Source: Planctomycetota bacterium (lineage in GTDB: Bacteria > Planctomycetota > JAJSAM01). Taken from it: a stretch of 64,000 nucleotides of DNA. Below are positions 27,868-38,082 of the stretch, in pieces. The notes beneath the pieces were generated by a model. It did no database searches, was not told the DNA's origin, and saw nothing but the letters and a program-made list of their open reading frames with translations. The stretch lies in contig JAJSAM010000027.1 in NCBI GenBank assembly GCA_024274785.1, forward strand, positions 40,376-104,375, given 5' to 3'. Position numbers and translations under genes: made by a program. Every line of letters begins with the position of its first letter. The stretch's first letter is position 1.

Positions 27868-30672
27868 CTAATCGTCCGTTTCACGCGCCAGGCGAACCCC
27901 GCGCTCGTCGCGGATGATCTCCGCGTCGCCCAGGTCGAGGTCCATGGGCATCGCCGGATCGAGGTGCAGCGCCTCCTTCTCGGTCCTCTCTTCGCCCGGC
28001 TCCGCGGCGGCCTTCTCGAGTCCCGACTGGTAGCTCGTGATCTGGTTCCAGCTCCGGTCGACGTCGTCGCCGAAGATCAGCACGAGGTCGTCCTTGCCGG
28101 CGATGTCGAGGGCATGAGCCACGGCCTCCGCCTCCGAGGGGATGATCTCGATCCGGCCCTCATCGACCCCCGCTCCGGTCAGACCCTCCCGGATGATCTT
28201 CGGCACCTCGTCGGACTCGCGTCCGCGCAGCTTGTCGTCCCGGCGGCAGATGTAGTGATCGAACCGGCCCGCCGCCAGCCTGCCGATCTCGCGCATGTCC
28301 TGGTCCCGCCGGTCTCCCGGGGCGGCCAGGACCACGATCCGGCGCCCCTTGACCTCGAGCCGGGTGGTGACGTCCACCATCGCTTCGACCGCGGCGGGGT
28401 TGTGGCCGTAGTCGAGGATCACCTTGAAGGGGTGGTCGTGGTAGATGTTCATCCGGCCCGGCGCCTGGAAGTAGGTCGTGTCGAAGGTCTGCAGGCCGTG
28501 ACGGATGTCCTCCAGGCTCACTTCCATGGCGTAGGCGACGGCCGCGGCGAACATGGCGTTCTGTACGTTGTGCATGGCGCGCCCGTCGAGCGTCGCCGGA
28601 ATCTGGTGCGTCCAGAGCAGCGGGATGTGCGATCCCCGATCGTAGATCGTGATGATCTGGCCGTTGATCCCCGTTTCGAGCACCACTGCGTAGCCGCCGG
28701 CCCGGATGTGCTCCTTCACCAGCGAGTGTCCCGGGTTCATGGTGACGTAGCAGACGCGCCTTGCCTCACTGTGGTCGGCCATTTTCAGGCAGAGGGCGTC
28801 GTCGGCGTTCAGCACGGCCACGTCCTGCGCGATCTCCACCACCACCCGCTTGACGTTCGCCAACTCCTCGATGGTGTTCACGCCGCGGAGGCCGAGGTGG
28901 TCCGCGGCGACGTTCAGCACCGCGCCGACGCTGCACTTGCGGTAGCCGAGGCCGGCGCGGAGCATACCGCCTCTCGCCGTTTCGAGCACCGCCACGTCCA
29001 CGGTCGGGTCGCGCAGCACCATCCGCGACGCAATCGGCCCGGTCATGTCACCTTCCACCGTCATGTGACCGTCGATGTAGACGCCGTCGGTGGTGCAGAG
29101 CCCGACGTGCGCCCGCGCCAGCTTGTGGATGTGCGCCACCATTCGCGTGGTCGTCGTCTTCCCGTTCGTTCCGGTGATCGAGGCGATCGGGATCCGCGAC
29201 GGCGTACCCGGCGGGAAGAGCATGTCGATCACCGGCCCGGCGACATCGCGCGGTTCGCCTTCGCTCGGGGCCACGTGCATCCGGAAGCCCGGCGCCGCGT
29301 TCACCTCGCAGATCGCGCCTCGCGTTTCCTTGTAGGACCGGCTGATGTCATCCGTCAGGAAGTCCACGCCGGCGACGTCGAGGCCGATGGCCATGGCCGC
29401 GCGCACCGCCATCTCGCGGTTGTCGGGATGGACCGCATCGGTCTTGTCGACCGCGGTGCCGCCGGTACTGAGGTTCCCGGTGGAGCGCAGAAACACCATC
29501 TCCCCCTCCGTGGGAACGCTCGTGCGGGTGTAGCCCTTCAGATCCAGCAGCCGCTCCGCCTGGTGATCGAACACGAGCCGGGTCAGGACTTTCTCGTGGC
29601 CGATGCCCCGGCGGGGGTCCTCGTTCACGCGTTCGACCAGTTCCGCAATTGTGCTCTCGCCGTCACCCTTGACGTGTCCGGGCAGGCGCTGCGAGACGGC
29701 GACCAACTCTCCGTTCACCACGAGCATGCGGTGGTCGAACCCCTCGATGAACGCTTCGACGATGACCGTCCGGCTGTGCTCGCGGGCCATCTCGAAGGCG
29801 GTCTCCACCTCGTCGTCGTCATTCAGGTGGATGGAGACGCCGCGGCCGTGGTTGGCGTCGAGAGGTTTCACCACCACCGGATACCCGATCCGCCGCGCGG
29901 CCCTGACCGCCTCGCGCGGGTTGTAGACCAGGTGCTGCTCCGCCACCGGGAGGCCGAGATCGGCGAGGATGTGGTTCGTCTCCTCCTTGTCCGAGGCAAT
30001 CTCCACCGCGATGTGGCGCGTCTCGCTGGTGACCGTGGCCTGGATGCGTTTGCCGTATACACCGTGGCCGAACTGCACGAGGCTGTGGCGGTTCAGCCGC
30101 AGGTAGGGGATGTCCCGCTCCTTCGCCGCCCTGACCAGGGAGGCCGTGCTGGGACCGAGGGCGCGGCGCTGGGTGAAGCGGATGAACCAGTCCCGCTCCT
30201 CCGCGAAGTCGAAGTCATCGGGGACGGAATCCAACGGGCGCAGATCCCGGGGAAGCAGGGAGCAGATCAGCGTCAGGGCGATCTTGCCGGCCTGGACGCC
30301 CACCTCGGTCTGCTCGTACTCGTAGACGACGTGGTATTCGCCCCTGGTGTCCGTGCTGCGCGTCTTGCCGAAGGTGACATCCTCGCCGGCCATGCACTGC
30401 ATCTCGATGGCGCAGTGCTCGAGGACGTGGCCGAGCCAGGTGCCCTCGTCCTCCCGCATGCGGCGGATGAAGCCGCCGGGATCATCGTAGGAGCAGGTGT
30501 GTTCCCGCAGTCCGGGGAGGGCCTCGACGAGGTGATCGATGAAGTCGTCACCCAGGCGGCGCGTGGGCCACTCCTCCAGGGGGCCGAGGTCGACGGTCAG
30601 GCGTATCACCGGGAAGTGGGCGTACAGATTGGGGCCCAGGTAGACCGACTTCGCGATGATCTGCATGCTCAT
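27868..30672 (-). CDS. cphA: cyanophycin synthetase
   Basis: N-terminal IIAKSVYLGPNLYAHFPVIRLTVDLG, ATP-grasp (VVKPLDANHGRGVSIHL), Mur ligase (ITGTNGKTTTTRMVAHI; VLDYGHNPAAVEAMV). Confidence 0.95.
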   Translation of the reverse strand: MSMQIIAKSVYLGPNLYAHFPVIRLTVDLGPLEEWPTRRLGDDFIDHLVEALPGLREHTCSYDDPGGFIRRMREDEGTWLGHVLEHCAIEMQCMAGEDVTFGKTRSTDTRGEYHVVYEYEQTEVGVQAGKIALTLICSLLPRDLRPLDSVPDDFDFAEERDWFIRFTQRRALGPSTASLVRAAKERDIPYLRLNRHSLVQFGHGVYGKRIQATVTSETRHIAVEIASDKEETNHILADLGLPVAEQHLVYNPREAVRAARRIGYPVVVKPLDANHGRGVSIHLNDDDEVETAFEMAREHSRTVIVEAFIEGFDHRMLVVNGELVAVSQRLPGHVKGDGESTIAELVERVNEDPRRGIGHEKVLTRLVFDHQAERLLDLKGYTRTSVPTEGEMVFLRSTGNLSTGGTAVDKTDAVHPDNREMAVRAAMAIGLDVAGVDFLTDDISRSYKETRGAICEVNAAPGFRMHVAPSEGEPRDVAGPVIDMLFPPGTPSRIPIASITGTNGKTTTTRMVAHIHKLARAHVGLCTTDGVYIDGHMTVEGDMTGPIASRMVLRDPTVDVAVLETARGGMLRAGLGYRKCSVGAVLNVAADHLGLRGVNTIEELANVKRVVVEIAQDVAVLNADDALCLKMADHSEARRVCYVTMNPGHSLVKEHIRAGGYAVVLETGINGQIITIYDRGSHIPLLWTHQIPATLDGRAMHNVQNAMFAAAVAYAMEVSLEDIRHGLQTFDTTYFQAPGRMNIYHDHPFKVILDYGHNPAAVEAMVDVTTRLEVKGRRIVVLAAPGDRRDQDMREIGRLAAGRFDHYICRRDDKLRGRESDEVPKIIREGLTGAGVDEGRIEIIPSEAEAVAHALDIAGKDDLVLIFGDDVDRSWNQITSYQSGLEKAAAEPGEERTEKEALHLDPAMPMDLDLGDAEIIRDERGVRLARETDD

Positions 30673-31490
30673 CCCCCTGTGGGTAGCGCCACCCCCGGAG
30701 TCGCCCGACGGGTGACCAGATTGAACGTCCCTCCGGAAATCAACACGTGCAACCTGAGCCCGGTCAACGAGATCGGCTTCCTCTGGCTCGCCTGGTCCAT
30801 CGAAGAGTAATCGACCTCCGCCGGATCGACCACCGTGATACCGCCGCTCCCGTACACCGTCAGCGTGTCCTCGGGGTCGATGAAGGCCGCGGTGTCCTCG
30901 TCGATGCCGAGGCCGATCATCGCGGGATTGTACGAAATCGCCGCGAGGAGCCGGCCCAGACGGTTTCGCTGGCGGAAGTGCTGGTCCACGATCACCTGAT
31001 CGGTGAGACCGAGCCCCGGGCAGAGCGTGACCATGTTGAAACGGGGGGTCGGGCCGTCGTCGCCGAAGGCGATCATGTGGGTCGAGATGAAGGCGGCGCC
31101 GGCGGACGTGCCGGCCACGTGCAGCCCCTCGCGGTTGCGTCGGATCAGCGCCTCCCCGATGGGAGTGCCACCGATGATGGTCGAGAGGCGCAGCTGATCA
31201 CCGCCGGTCATGAAAACCCCGTCGGCGCGATCGATCATGCGCAGGTAATCCTCGTCATCACAGTCGGAGCGGCGATGGATGTCGAGGAGCTTCACCTTGC
31301 GGACCTTCAGGTCGCGGAAGAGCCTGACGTAGTCCCGGCCGGTCTCCGGGAGCCGTGATGCCGTGGCAATGACCGCGATCTCGCCGGTGCGCCGTCCGCA
31401 GATCTCTGCAAAGTGCCGCAGCACGACCCGGTCCTTCAGCTTCTCTTCCGCCCCGCCGATCGGGACGATGTAACCTCGGCTCTGACTCAC
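30669..31490 (-). CDS. cphB: cyanophycinase (GTG start)
   Basis: YIVPIGGAEEK, GVFMTGGDQLRL, VAGTSAGAAFIS, GLGIDEDTAAF. Confidence 0.93.
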   Translation of the reverse strand: MSQSRGYIVPIGGAEEKLKDRVVLRHFAEICGRRTGEIAVIATASRLPETGRDYVRLFRDLKVRKVKLLDIHRRSDCDDEDYLRMIDRADGVFMTGGDQLRLSTIIGGTPIGEALIRRNREGLHVAGTSAGAAFISTHMIAFGDDGPTPRFNMVTLCPGLGLTDQVIVDQHFRQRNRLGRLLAAISYNPAMIGLGIDEDTAAFIDPEDTLTVYGSGGITVVDPAEVDYSSMDQASQRKPISLTGLRLHVLISGGTFNLVTRRATPGVALPTGG

Positions 31491-32692
31491 TCGTCGCCTC
31501 TCCTGTTTTCGTCCCGCTCGAACGTGCCGAGGGTCGAAACCACTCCATCTCTCACATGCCAGCGTCCACGCGCCATGACGTCTCGCACGTTGCCAGCCTC
31601 GTCGATCACGAGCAGGTCCGCGTCCACACCGACCGCGATCCGCCCTTTCCCGGGCAGCCTGAGCACGTCCGCGACGTTTGCGGTGAACGCCGGGAGGACG
31701 GTCTCGAGGGCCCGGCCCATGTCCAGCAACTCCGCCAGCGTCGCGCCGAGGGCGGTGGGGCTGCCCACGTCCATCGATTGGAGGTTTCCCTCCTCGTCGA
31801 AGACCGGCAGACTGCCGCCGGCGTCGGTGCTGACCGTGATCCGGTTTCCGGGCAGACCCGCATCGAGATACCGGCGCACCGCGTCCGCCGCCGACCAGGC
31901 ATCCTCGCCATCCTCGACCGGAAACGCGGTGACATCGATGGTGCAACCCCGGTCCGCGAGTTCGAAGGCCTCCTCGAGCAGGGCCTTTCTGCGGTTCACG
32001 TGGGTCGGGTGGAAGATGCGGGGCGGCAGTTCGCTCGTCTCGAGCGCCCGGCGCACCAGGTCGAGTCCGCGCTCTCCGTCCCCCAGGTGCAGATGCGTCA
32101 GTCCGGCCTTGCCCGCGAGCATTCCGGCAACGCGGGCGTCGCTCGCCACCCGCAGCAGCTCGTCGAGGGTGGGCTGCGCGGAGCGGTGGTCGCTGATGGC
32201 GATTTCGCCCACGCCGAGGACGCGGTCGAGCCACACGATGTCGTCCCGAACAGAACCGGTGAGGGTCGTCGGGGGGATGCGGTAGCCGCCGGTCAGGCAG
32301 TAGGCGGTGATGCCCTGTGCGGTGAGGCCCCTCGCCGCCGCGAGCAGCGGCCCCGGGCTCCGCGTCGTGTCGTCGGTGCCGGTTACGCCGAGCACGGTGG
32401 TGGTTCCGCCGCGCGTGAATGCGGAGAGGGGAAGCGGGGGGACGCGCGTCTGGAAGCCGCCTTCTCCGCCGCCGCCGGTCAAGTGGACGTGGCAGTCGAT
32501 CAGCCCGGGAATGACCCGATGTCCGCCGAGATCCCAGGTTTCGACGCCGAGGGCCTTCGGCAGATCCGGTTCGGTGTCGCCGATGAAGAGAATCCGCTCG
32601 CCGCCGATGAGCAGGTGCCGTCGACCCTGCGGTTCGGGAGCGAAAACTTCGGCATTTCCAAGGAGTTTCAGCATCGGAGGACAAGTTAGCAC
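31487..32692 (-). CDS. iadA: isoaspartyl dipeptidase (beta-aspartyl-peptidase)
   Basis: VIPGLIDCHVHLTGGGGEGGFQTRVP, TTVLGVTGTDDTTRS, HLHLGDGERGL, VSTDAGGSLPVFDE. Confidence 0.92.
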   Translation of the reverse strand: MLTCPPMLKLLGNAEVFAPEPQGRRHLLIGGERILFIGDTEPDLPKALGVETWDLGGHRVIPGLIDCHVHLTGGGGEGGFQTRVPPLPLSAFTRGGTTTVLGVTGTDDTTRSPGPLLAAARGLTAQGITAYCLTGGYRIPPTTLTGSVRDDIVWLDRVLGVGEIAISDHRSAQPTLDELLRVASDARVAGMLAGKAGLTHLHLGDGERGLDLVRRALETSELPPRIFHPTHVNRRKALLEEAFELADRGCTIDVTAFPVEDGEDAWSAADAVRRYLDAGLPGNRITVSTDAGGSLPVFDEEGNLQSMDVGSPTALGATLAELLDMGRALETVLPAFTANVADVLRLPGKGRIAVGVDADLLVIDEAGNVRDVMARGRWHVRDGVVSTLGTFERDENRRGDE

Positions 32693-32792
32693 AGGGCCGC
32701 TGGTTCCCCATCGTCCGTCGGGTCCGCGAATGTCGATGGGCCTTCACCTTCCCCGTGCGGCGGTAGCTTCACCTATCGGATACCATGTCGAC

Positions 32793-34229
32793 ATGCACTC
32801 GGAATGGATGACCAGGATTGTCTGCACCATCGGGCCGGCTTCGATCGACCCCGGGGTTCTCGCGGCGATGATCCGGGCCGGGATGAACGTGGCCCGGCTC
32901 AACTTCTCCCACGGCGCCTTCGCCGATCACGCGGTGGCGATCCGCCGGATCCGGGAGGCGTCTTCGGAGGTCGGGCGGCCGGTCGCGATCATGGCCGACC
33001 TGTCGGGGCCGAAACTGCGGGTCGGCCAGGTTCCGGACGGGCCGGTGCTGCTCAAGGACGATGCCTCGTTCGTGCTCACCACCGAGGACGTCGTCGGTGA
33101 CGCCACTCGCGTGACGGTGGACTTCCCTTCACTCCCGGAGGTCGTGAAGCCCGGGGACCGGCCTTCGATCAACGATGGCCTGATCCAACTCGAGGTGCGG
33201 GAGGTCGTCGGGACGGAGATCCGCTGCACGGTGCTGGTTGGCGGTGAGCTCTCCTCGCGCAAGGGCTTGAATCTCCCCGGCATCGATCTCGGGATGAGCG
33301 CGTTCACGAAACGGGATCGGGAGTGCCTCGCCTTCGCCCTCGAGCAGGGCGTTGACGCGGTCAGCCAGTCGTTCGTGGCGGTGGCGAAAGACATCGAGGA
33401 AGTCCGGACCGCCGCGGCGGAACTCGGCCACGAGGTCTTCGTCATCGCCAAGATCGAGCGGGCCGGCGCGCTCGAGAACCTCGACAGCATCCTCGAAGCG
33501 GCGGACGGCATCATGGTGGCGCGCGGCGACCTCGGCGTGGAGATCCCGATCGAGGAGATCGCCGTCACCCAGAAGCGCCTGGTGGAGCGGGCCAACGCCC
33601 TCGGCAAGCCGGTCATCACCGCCACGCACATGCTGGAATCCATGGTCCACTACCGCCGGCCCACCCGGGCGGAGGCGACGGACGTGGCCAACGCGATTCT
33701 CGACGGTACCGACGCGGTGATGCTGTCCGGCGAGTCCGCGGTGGGGAAGTACCCGGTCGATGCGGTGCGGATGCTCGCGTCGATCGCAAGATCCACCGAG
33801 CCTCACCGTCCGGAGTATCGCGCCCGGATCTCCTGGGACGCCCTGGCGCTCGCCCGGAAGCCGGAGGCGGTCGATGTGGTCGCCCGAGCTGTCCACGAGG
33901 CGGTGGAGCGGGCGAACCCGGTGGCGATCGTGGTACCGACGATGAGTGGCCGCACCGCCAGAAACGTCACCCGCTTCCGGCTGCCGGTGTGGATCACCGC
34001 GGTGAGTCCCAGCGCGGCGACCTGCCGACAGCTCCTCTTCTCGTATGGAGTTGAAGCCGTGCATGCCCCGGAGCATCCCGGCAACTGGAACCCGCACATC
34101 CGGACCTACCTGAAGGCCGCCGGCGTGCCGCCCGGAATGGTCATCCTCACCGAGGGCCCGTCATCCGCCAATCCGGACGCAAACCACCGGATGGAGGTGC
34201 TGGATTTTCGTGCGGGGTGGGACGCCTGA
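32793..34229 (+). CDS. pyk: pyruvate kinase
   Basis: TRIVCTIGPAS, MNVARLNFSHGAF, VMVARGDLGVEIP, ITATHMLESMV, DAVMLSGESAVGKYP. Confidence 0.95.
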   Translation: MHSEWMTRIVCTIGPASIDPGVLAAMIRAGMNVARLNFSHGAFADHAVAIRRIREASSEVGRPVAIMADLSGPKLRVGQVPDGPVLLKDDASFVLTTEDVVGDATRVTVDFPSLPEVVKPGDRPSINDGLIQLEVREVVGTEIRCTVLVGGELSSRKGLNLPGIDLGMSAFTKRDRECLAFALEQGVDAVSQSFVAVAKDIEEVRTAAAELGHEVFVIAKIERAGALENLDSILEAADGIMVARGDLGVEIPIEEIAVTQKRLVERANALGKPVITATHMLESMVHYRRPTRAEATDVANAILDGTDAVMLSGESAVGKYPVDAVRMLASIARSTEPHRPEYRARISWDALALARKPEAVDVVARAVHEAVERANPVAIVVPTMSGRTARNVTRFRLPVWITAVSPSAATCRQLLFSYGVEAVHAPEHPGNWNPHIRTYLKAAGVPPGMVILTEGPSSANPDANHRMEVLDFRAGWDA

Positions 34230-34342
34230 TCCCCGGGAACTCGAGGAGTCGATCAGGAGCTTCTCCATCCCTCCCTTCTGCCGGATACTCTGCGCCGTGG
34301 CCGACGAACTGGATGGAGCCGTTGCCGCGGTGCGGAGGGAAC

Positions 34343-35677
34343 TCACTCCGGCAGCGGGTGGAGTTCCTCGGGGTCCTCGAGGATGTCGAAGATCAGCCTG
34401 CGGCCATCCGAGTACTCGATGGTGTGCCGGCGACCGTCGAAGTCGGCGCGAATGTCGACCATCCGCGTTTCGAAGCCCGGTCGGCCGCCGATCTCTCTCT
34501 CCATCCGGTCGAAGTAGGTCTCGGAATGGTCGAGCAGCGCGCGGGCCCGCCTCCCTCCCAGGTCACCGAGGATGGACTCCCCGTCCAGGCTCCGCGGTAT
34601 CGGCAGTCCGCAGACCTCGAGGATCGTCGGCAGGAGATCCTCCAGTCGCACCACCTCGTCCCGGACCTCCCCCGCCCGCTCACCACCCGGCAGGCGCACG
34701 ATCAGGGGGACGTGGCAGATCGTGCGATGCAGGCTGAACATGTGCTCCAACAGTCCGTGGCGGCCCAGGTTCTCTCCATGGTCCGACGTGATGATCAGCA
34801 GGGTGTTCTCGAGCAGCCCCATGGTCCTGAGCTTCTCCACCAGCCGGCCGATTTCGTGGTCGAGGCAGGCGATCTCCGCGTCGTAGAGATCGGAGAGATA
34901 CTCGACGACGCGGGGGCGAATCGGGACCATGCCCACGTTGTGCCTGAACAGGTCGGTGTGCGTGAGTTGGGCCGCTTCTTCGATCACGTCTCCGGGCACC
35001 TCCCGGCCGGCAAAGCGCTCGGCGAACTCCTTCGGCGGGGTGTACGCGAAGTGGGGCTCCATGTCGTTGATGAACAGGAAGTAGGGGGTTTTGGTCCGGG
35101 CGCCCCGGCGCAACCAGTCCACGGCCATCGCGTGCGTCGGAATGGCCGTGGGGTAGACGAGGCCCTCGTAGGCGTAGAGGGGGACTTCCTCAGCAAAACC
35201 CCTCATGAGACCGTGTTCCGCGGAGATGATCGGATTGTTCGTGAAGCAACCGGTGCGGTAGCCCGCCTCGTGGAGGACCTCCGCCAGGGTGGTGGCGTCC
35301 TTTCTCAGGTAGTTTCGATTGCTGCGCCGGAACCCGTGGTTCTCCGGGCGAAGTCCGGTGAAGAGGGACGCGTGAGCAGGTCCGGTCCAGCCCGCCGGGC
35401 TCCAGGCATTGCGGAAGTTCAAGCCCTCGGCCGCCAGCGTCTCGAGAAACGGCGTCGTTTCGCGGGCGTAGCCGTTTACCGAGCAGCGTTCTCCGCTGGC
35501 GGTATCCATCACGATGAGAATCACGTTCGGCGGCAAGGCGGGGCTTGCGCCTTCACCCGCATTGCAGGACGAGAAGAGGAGGCAGCCGGCCACGACGAGG
35601 AGGAGGAGTGGCGAGATGGGTGACCGGTGCCCGAGCGCACGAAGACCTCTCGAATGAACGCTCCGGTGTCCGGCCAT
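34343..35677 (-). CDS. sulfatase-family lipoprotein
   Basis: Lipobox LLFSSCNAG, NVILIVMDTASGERCSVNGYARETTPFLETLAAEG, SPAGWTGPAHASLFTG, ITSDHGENLG. Confidence 0.85.
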   Translation of the reverse strand: MAGHRSVHSRGLRALGHRSPISPLLLLVVAGCLLFSSCNAGEGASPALPPNVILIVMDTASGERCSVNGYARETTPFLETLAAEGLNFRNAWSPAGWTGPAHASLFTGLRPENHGFRRSNRNYLRKDATTLAEVLHEAGYRTGCFTNNPIISAEHGLMRGFAEEVPLYAYEGLVYPTAIPTHAMAVDWLRRGARTKTPYFLFINDMEPHFAYTPPKEFAERFAGREVPGDVIEEAAQLTHTDLFRHNVGMVPIRPRVVEYLSDLYDAEIACLDHEIGRLVEKLRTMGLLENTLLIITSDHGENLGRHGLLEHMFSLHRTICHVPLIVRLPGGERAGEVRDEVVRLEDLLPTILEVCGLPIPRSLDGESILGDLGGRRARALLDHSETYFDRMEREIGGRPGFETRMVDIRADFDGRRHTIEYSDGRRLIFDILEDPEELHPLPE

Positions 35678-35981
35678 GGCCTCTCCGTGATACTGTCCGG
35701 CAGCACCGGTCCGTCGGGGCTGCGGCAGGTGGCTGATCGCCCCATTCGCCACCATATACGACGAGCGGGAAGGAGTGTTTGTTCGCTGAATGGGGACGCC
35801 GAGGGTTGGCTGACGCAGTCCCGGGAAGTCGTGCCTGTCGAGCGAATGACCGCGGACCTGGTCCTTGATTTCACGGAAGCGGACGAGGCGGGGTTCGTCT
35901 CTCCGAAAGCGCTCACCACCCGTGCTCCGCGGTGGCGGGACCATGCAGAGTCTGCGATCATGGTGAAGACAACCACTCCAT

Positions 35982-37457
35982 ATGAAAATTCGCGCACCCA
36001 TCGCCTGGAAGCTGTCCTCGGTGTTCCTCTTCATCCTCGTGCTCGTCCTCGCCGGCACCGGGGCGCTCGGGCACCTGATCCACGAGTACCACCTCCTCCA
36101 GGTGGTCCTCTTCGCCATCGCGGTGGTCGCGCTCACCGTCGCCATGGTCTGGTTCCTGACCAATCGACTGCTCGACCGGCCCGTCCGGCAACTCGCCGAG
36201 GGCATGCGGAAACTCGGCGAGGGAGACATCGGCTTTCGGTTTCCGACCGACCGCACCGATGACTTCGGCCACCTCGCCAGGGCCTTCAACCAGATGGCGG
36301 ACAAACTCGAGTCCTCGCTCACCGAGGTCCGGGAGACCAGGGACTACTTCGAGGGCATCGTCGAGAGTTCCGCGGACGTGATCGTCACCGTCAACCCGCG
36401 CGGCTACGTCTACACGTTCAACCGGGGCGCGGAGCAACTGCTCGGTTACGAACGGTGGGAAGTGATCGGACGTCACGTCGAGAAGATCTTCGCCGATCAG
36501 GGTGAGCGGAAAACGGCGATGGAACTTCTGAAAGACACCGACAACGTCCCGAACTACGAGACCCATCTGCTCACCAGCTCCGGTGAGGTCCGCGAGGTGA
36601 TGCTGACGCTCACCCGCTTGCGGGATCCGGATGGCGAGCCCATCGGCACCTTCGGCATCGGCAAGGATGTGACCGAGGCGAACGCCATGCAGAGGCGGCT
36701 CCTCCACTCGGAACGTTTCGCGGCGATCGGCCAGGCGCTGGCCGGGCTGCAGCACGCCCTGAAGAACATGCTGAACGCCATGCAGGGCGGCGCCTACATG
36801 GTCAAACTGGGGCTCCGGAAAGACGATCGGCCGCTGCTCGAGGAGGGGTGGGCGATGGTCGCCGTGGCGATCGGAAACCTCACCGCCATGACGACGCACA
36901 TGCTCTCCTACGTCCGGGAGTGGAAGCCGGTGCTGGAGGACGTGGACCTGGCGGAGATGATCCGGGAGATCGAGGGCTTCTTCCGCCAGACGATGGAAGA
37001 CAAGGGAGTTTCGCTCTCGGTTTCCATCGAGGACGGCGTCCCCTCCGTGCGATGCGACCGGCGCCTCCTCCACTCCGCGGTGATGGACATCATCTCCAAC
37101 GCGGTGGACGCCTGCATGGAAAAGGACTACCCGGGGGGAGAGACGCCGGCAATCGCCATCCGCGTCCACTCCCCGGACGCGGGAAATTCCATCGCCGTCG
37201 CGGTGAAGGACAACGGCTGCGGCATGTCCCCCGAAGTGCGCGCCAATGTGTTCGCACCGTTCTTCAGTACGAAGAGCCGTCTGGGGACCGGTCTGGGGCT
37301 GGCATTGACATCGAGAACCATTCGCCTCCACGGTGGTGAAATCGAAGTGGAGTCGGAGTTGAATATGGGGTCCGAGTTTCGCATTATCGTTCCTGCGGGC
37401 GGGCCCGTACCGAGCAAGGAGAAGCCTGATGGCCAAGAAAGTGCTGGTCGTGGATGA
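35982..37457 (+). CDS. membrane histidine kinase (HAMP-PAS-HisKA-like-HATPase)
   Basis: FLTNRLLDRPVRQLAEGM HAMP; PAS core YFEGIVESSADVIVTVNPRG; AGLQHALKNMLNAM; VKDNGCGMSPEVRANVFAPFFSTK. Confidence 0.9.
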   Translation: MKIRAPIAWKLSSVFLFILVLVLAGTGALGHLIHEYHLLQVVLFAIAVVALTVAMVWFLTNRLLDRPVRQLAEGMRKLGEGDIGFRFPTDRTDDFGHLARAFNQMADKLESSLTEVRETRDYFEGIVESSADVIVTVNPRGYVYTFNRGAEQLLGYERWEVIGRHVEKIFADQGERKTAMELLKDTDNVPNYETHLLTSSGEVREVMLTLTRLRDPDGEPIGTFGIGKDVTEANAMQRRLLHSERFAAIGQALAGLQHALKNMLNAMQGGAYMVKLGLRKDDRPLLEEGWAMVAVAIGNLTAMTTHMLSYVREWKPVLEDVDLAEMIREIEGFFRQTMEDKGVSLSVSIEDGVPSVRCDRRLLHSAVMDIISNAVDACMEKDYPGGETPAIAIRVHSPDAGNSIAVAVKDNGCGMSPEVRANVFAPFFSTKSRLGTGLGLALTSRTIRLHGGEIEVESELNMGSEFRIIVPAGGPVPSKEKPDGQESAGRG

Positions 37458-37878
37458 CGATCCCAACCTGGTGAGGTTTCTGTCGGTCGCACTCGAAGAA
37501 AACGGTTACATCCCCATCGGGGCCTTCGACGGGAAGGAAGGCTGGGCGAAGGCGGAAGCCGAGAACCCGGACCTGTTCTTCCTCGACGTCATGATGCCGA
37601 AGCGCACCGGGTTCACTCTTTTCAAGCAGATCCGCAAGGACGAGCGGTTCAGGAACACCCCGGTGATCATGCTGACCGGCGTAACCGCGTCCCTGGCCCA
37701 GCAGGACAGCGCTTCGGACGACACCCTGGAGCAACCCTACGGTGCGCTCCGCGAGTCCCTGCGCAAGATCATCACCGAAATGAAGGAGGAGGGCGTGGTC
37801 AAGCCCGACCTCTTCATCGAGAAGCCGGTGGACCCGGAAGATGTCGTGGAGAAGGTGAGGGAACTGCTCGGGGAGTAG
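37429..37878 (+). CDS. response regulator receiver protein
   Basis: KVLVVDDDPNLVRFL, LFFLDVMMPKRTGF, ...FIEKPVDPEDV; overlaps HK 3' end. Confidence 0.9.
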   Translation: MAKKVLVVDDDPNLVRFLSVALEENGYIPIGAFDGKEGWAKAEAENPDLFFLDVMMPKRTGFTLFKQIRKDERFRNTPVIMLTGVTASLAQQDSASDDTLEQPYGALRESLRKIITEMKEEGVVKPDLFIEKPVDPEDVVEKVRELLGE

Positions 37879-38082
37879 GTCAGCACCCTCCACCGCCGCG
37901 GTCCTTCCGGCCATGACGCCGCCGGTAGCTGGATTCGGCTTCGCAGCAGCGTTCGTGTGTGCTCTCGCAGTGAGGACGGGCAGGTTCTTCGATGGGAAGG
38001 GCCCGTTTCCGTCCGCGCGCGGCTATCCGGGGTGGCGTTCGCGTAGCAGGGGCAGGTGGGAACGACCCTGAAGGAGTGATCC

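Noticed and set aside
26842-30810. 1322-aa + strand ORF antisense to the cyanophycin genes
   Set aside because: High-GC shadow frame of two well-supported minus-strand genes; composition (His/Arg/Asp/Val-rich) and lack of domains fit an artefact.
35678-36322. N-terminal extension of the sulfatase overlapping the histidine kinase
   Set aside because: Signal peptide/lipobox defines a start at 35677; the upstream part is antisense to the HK.
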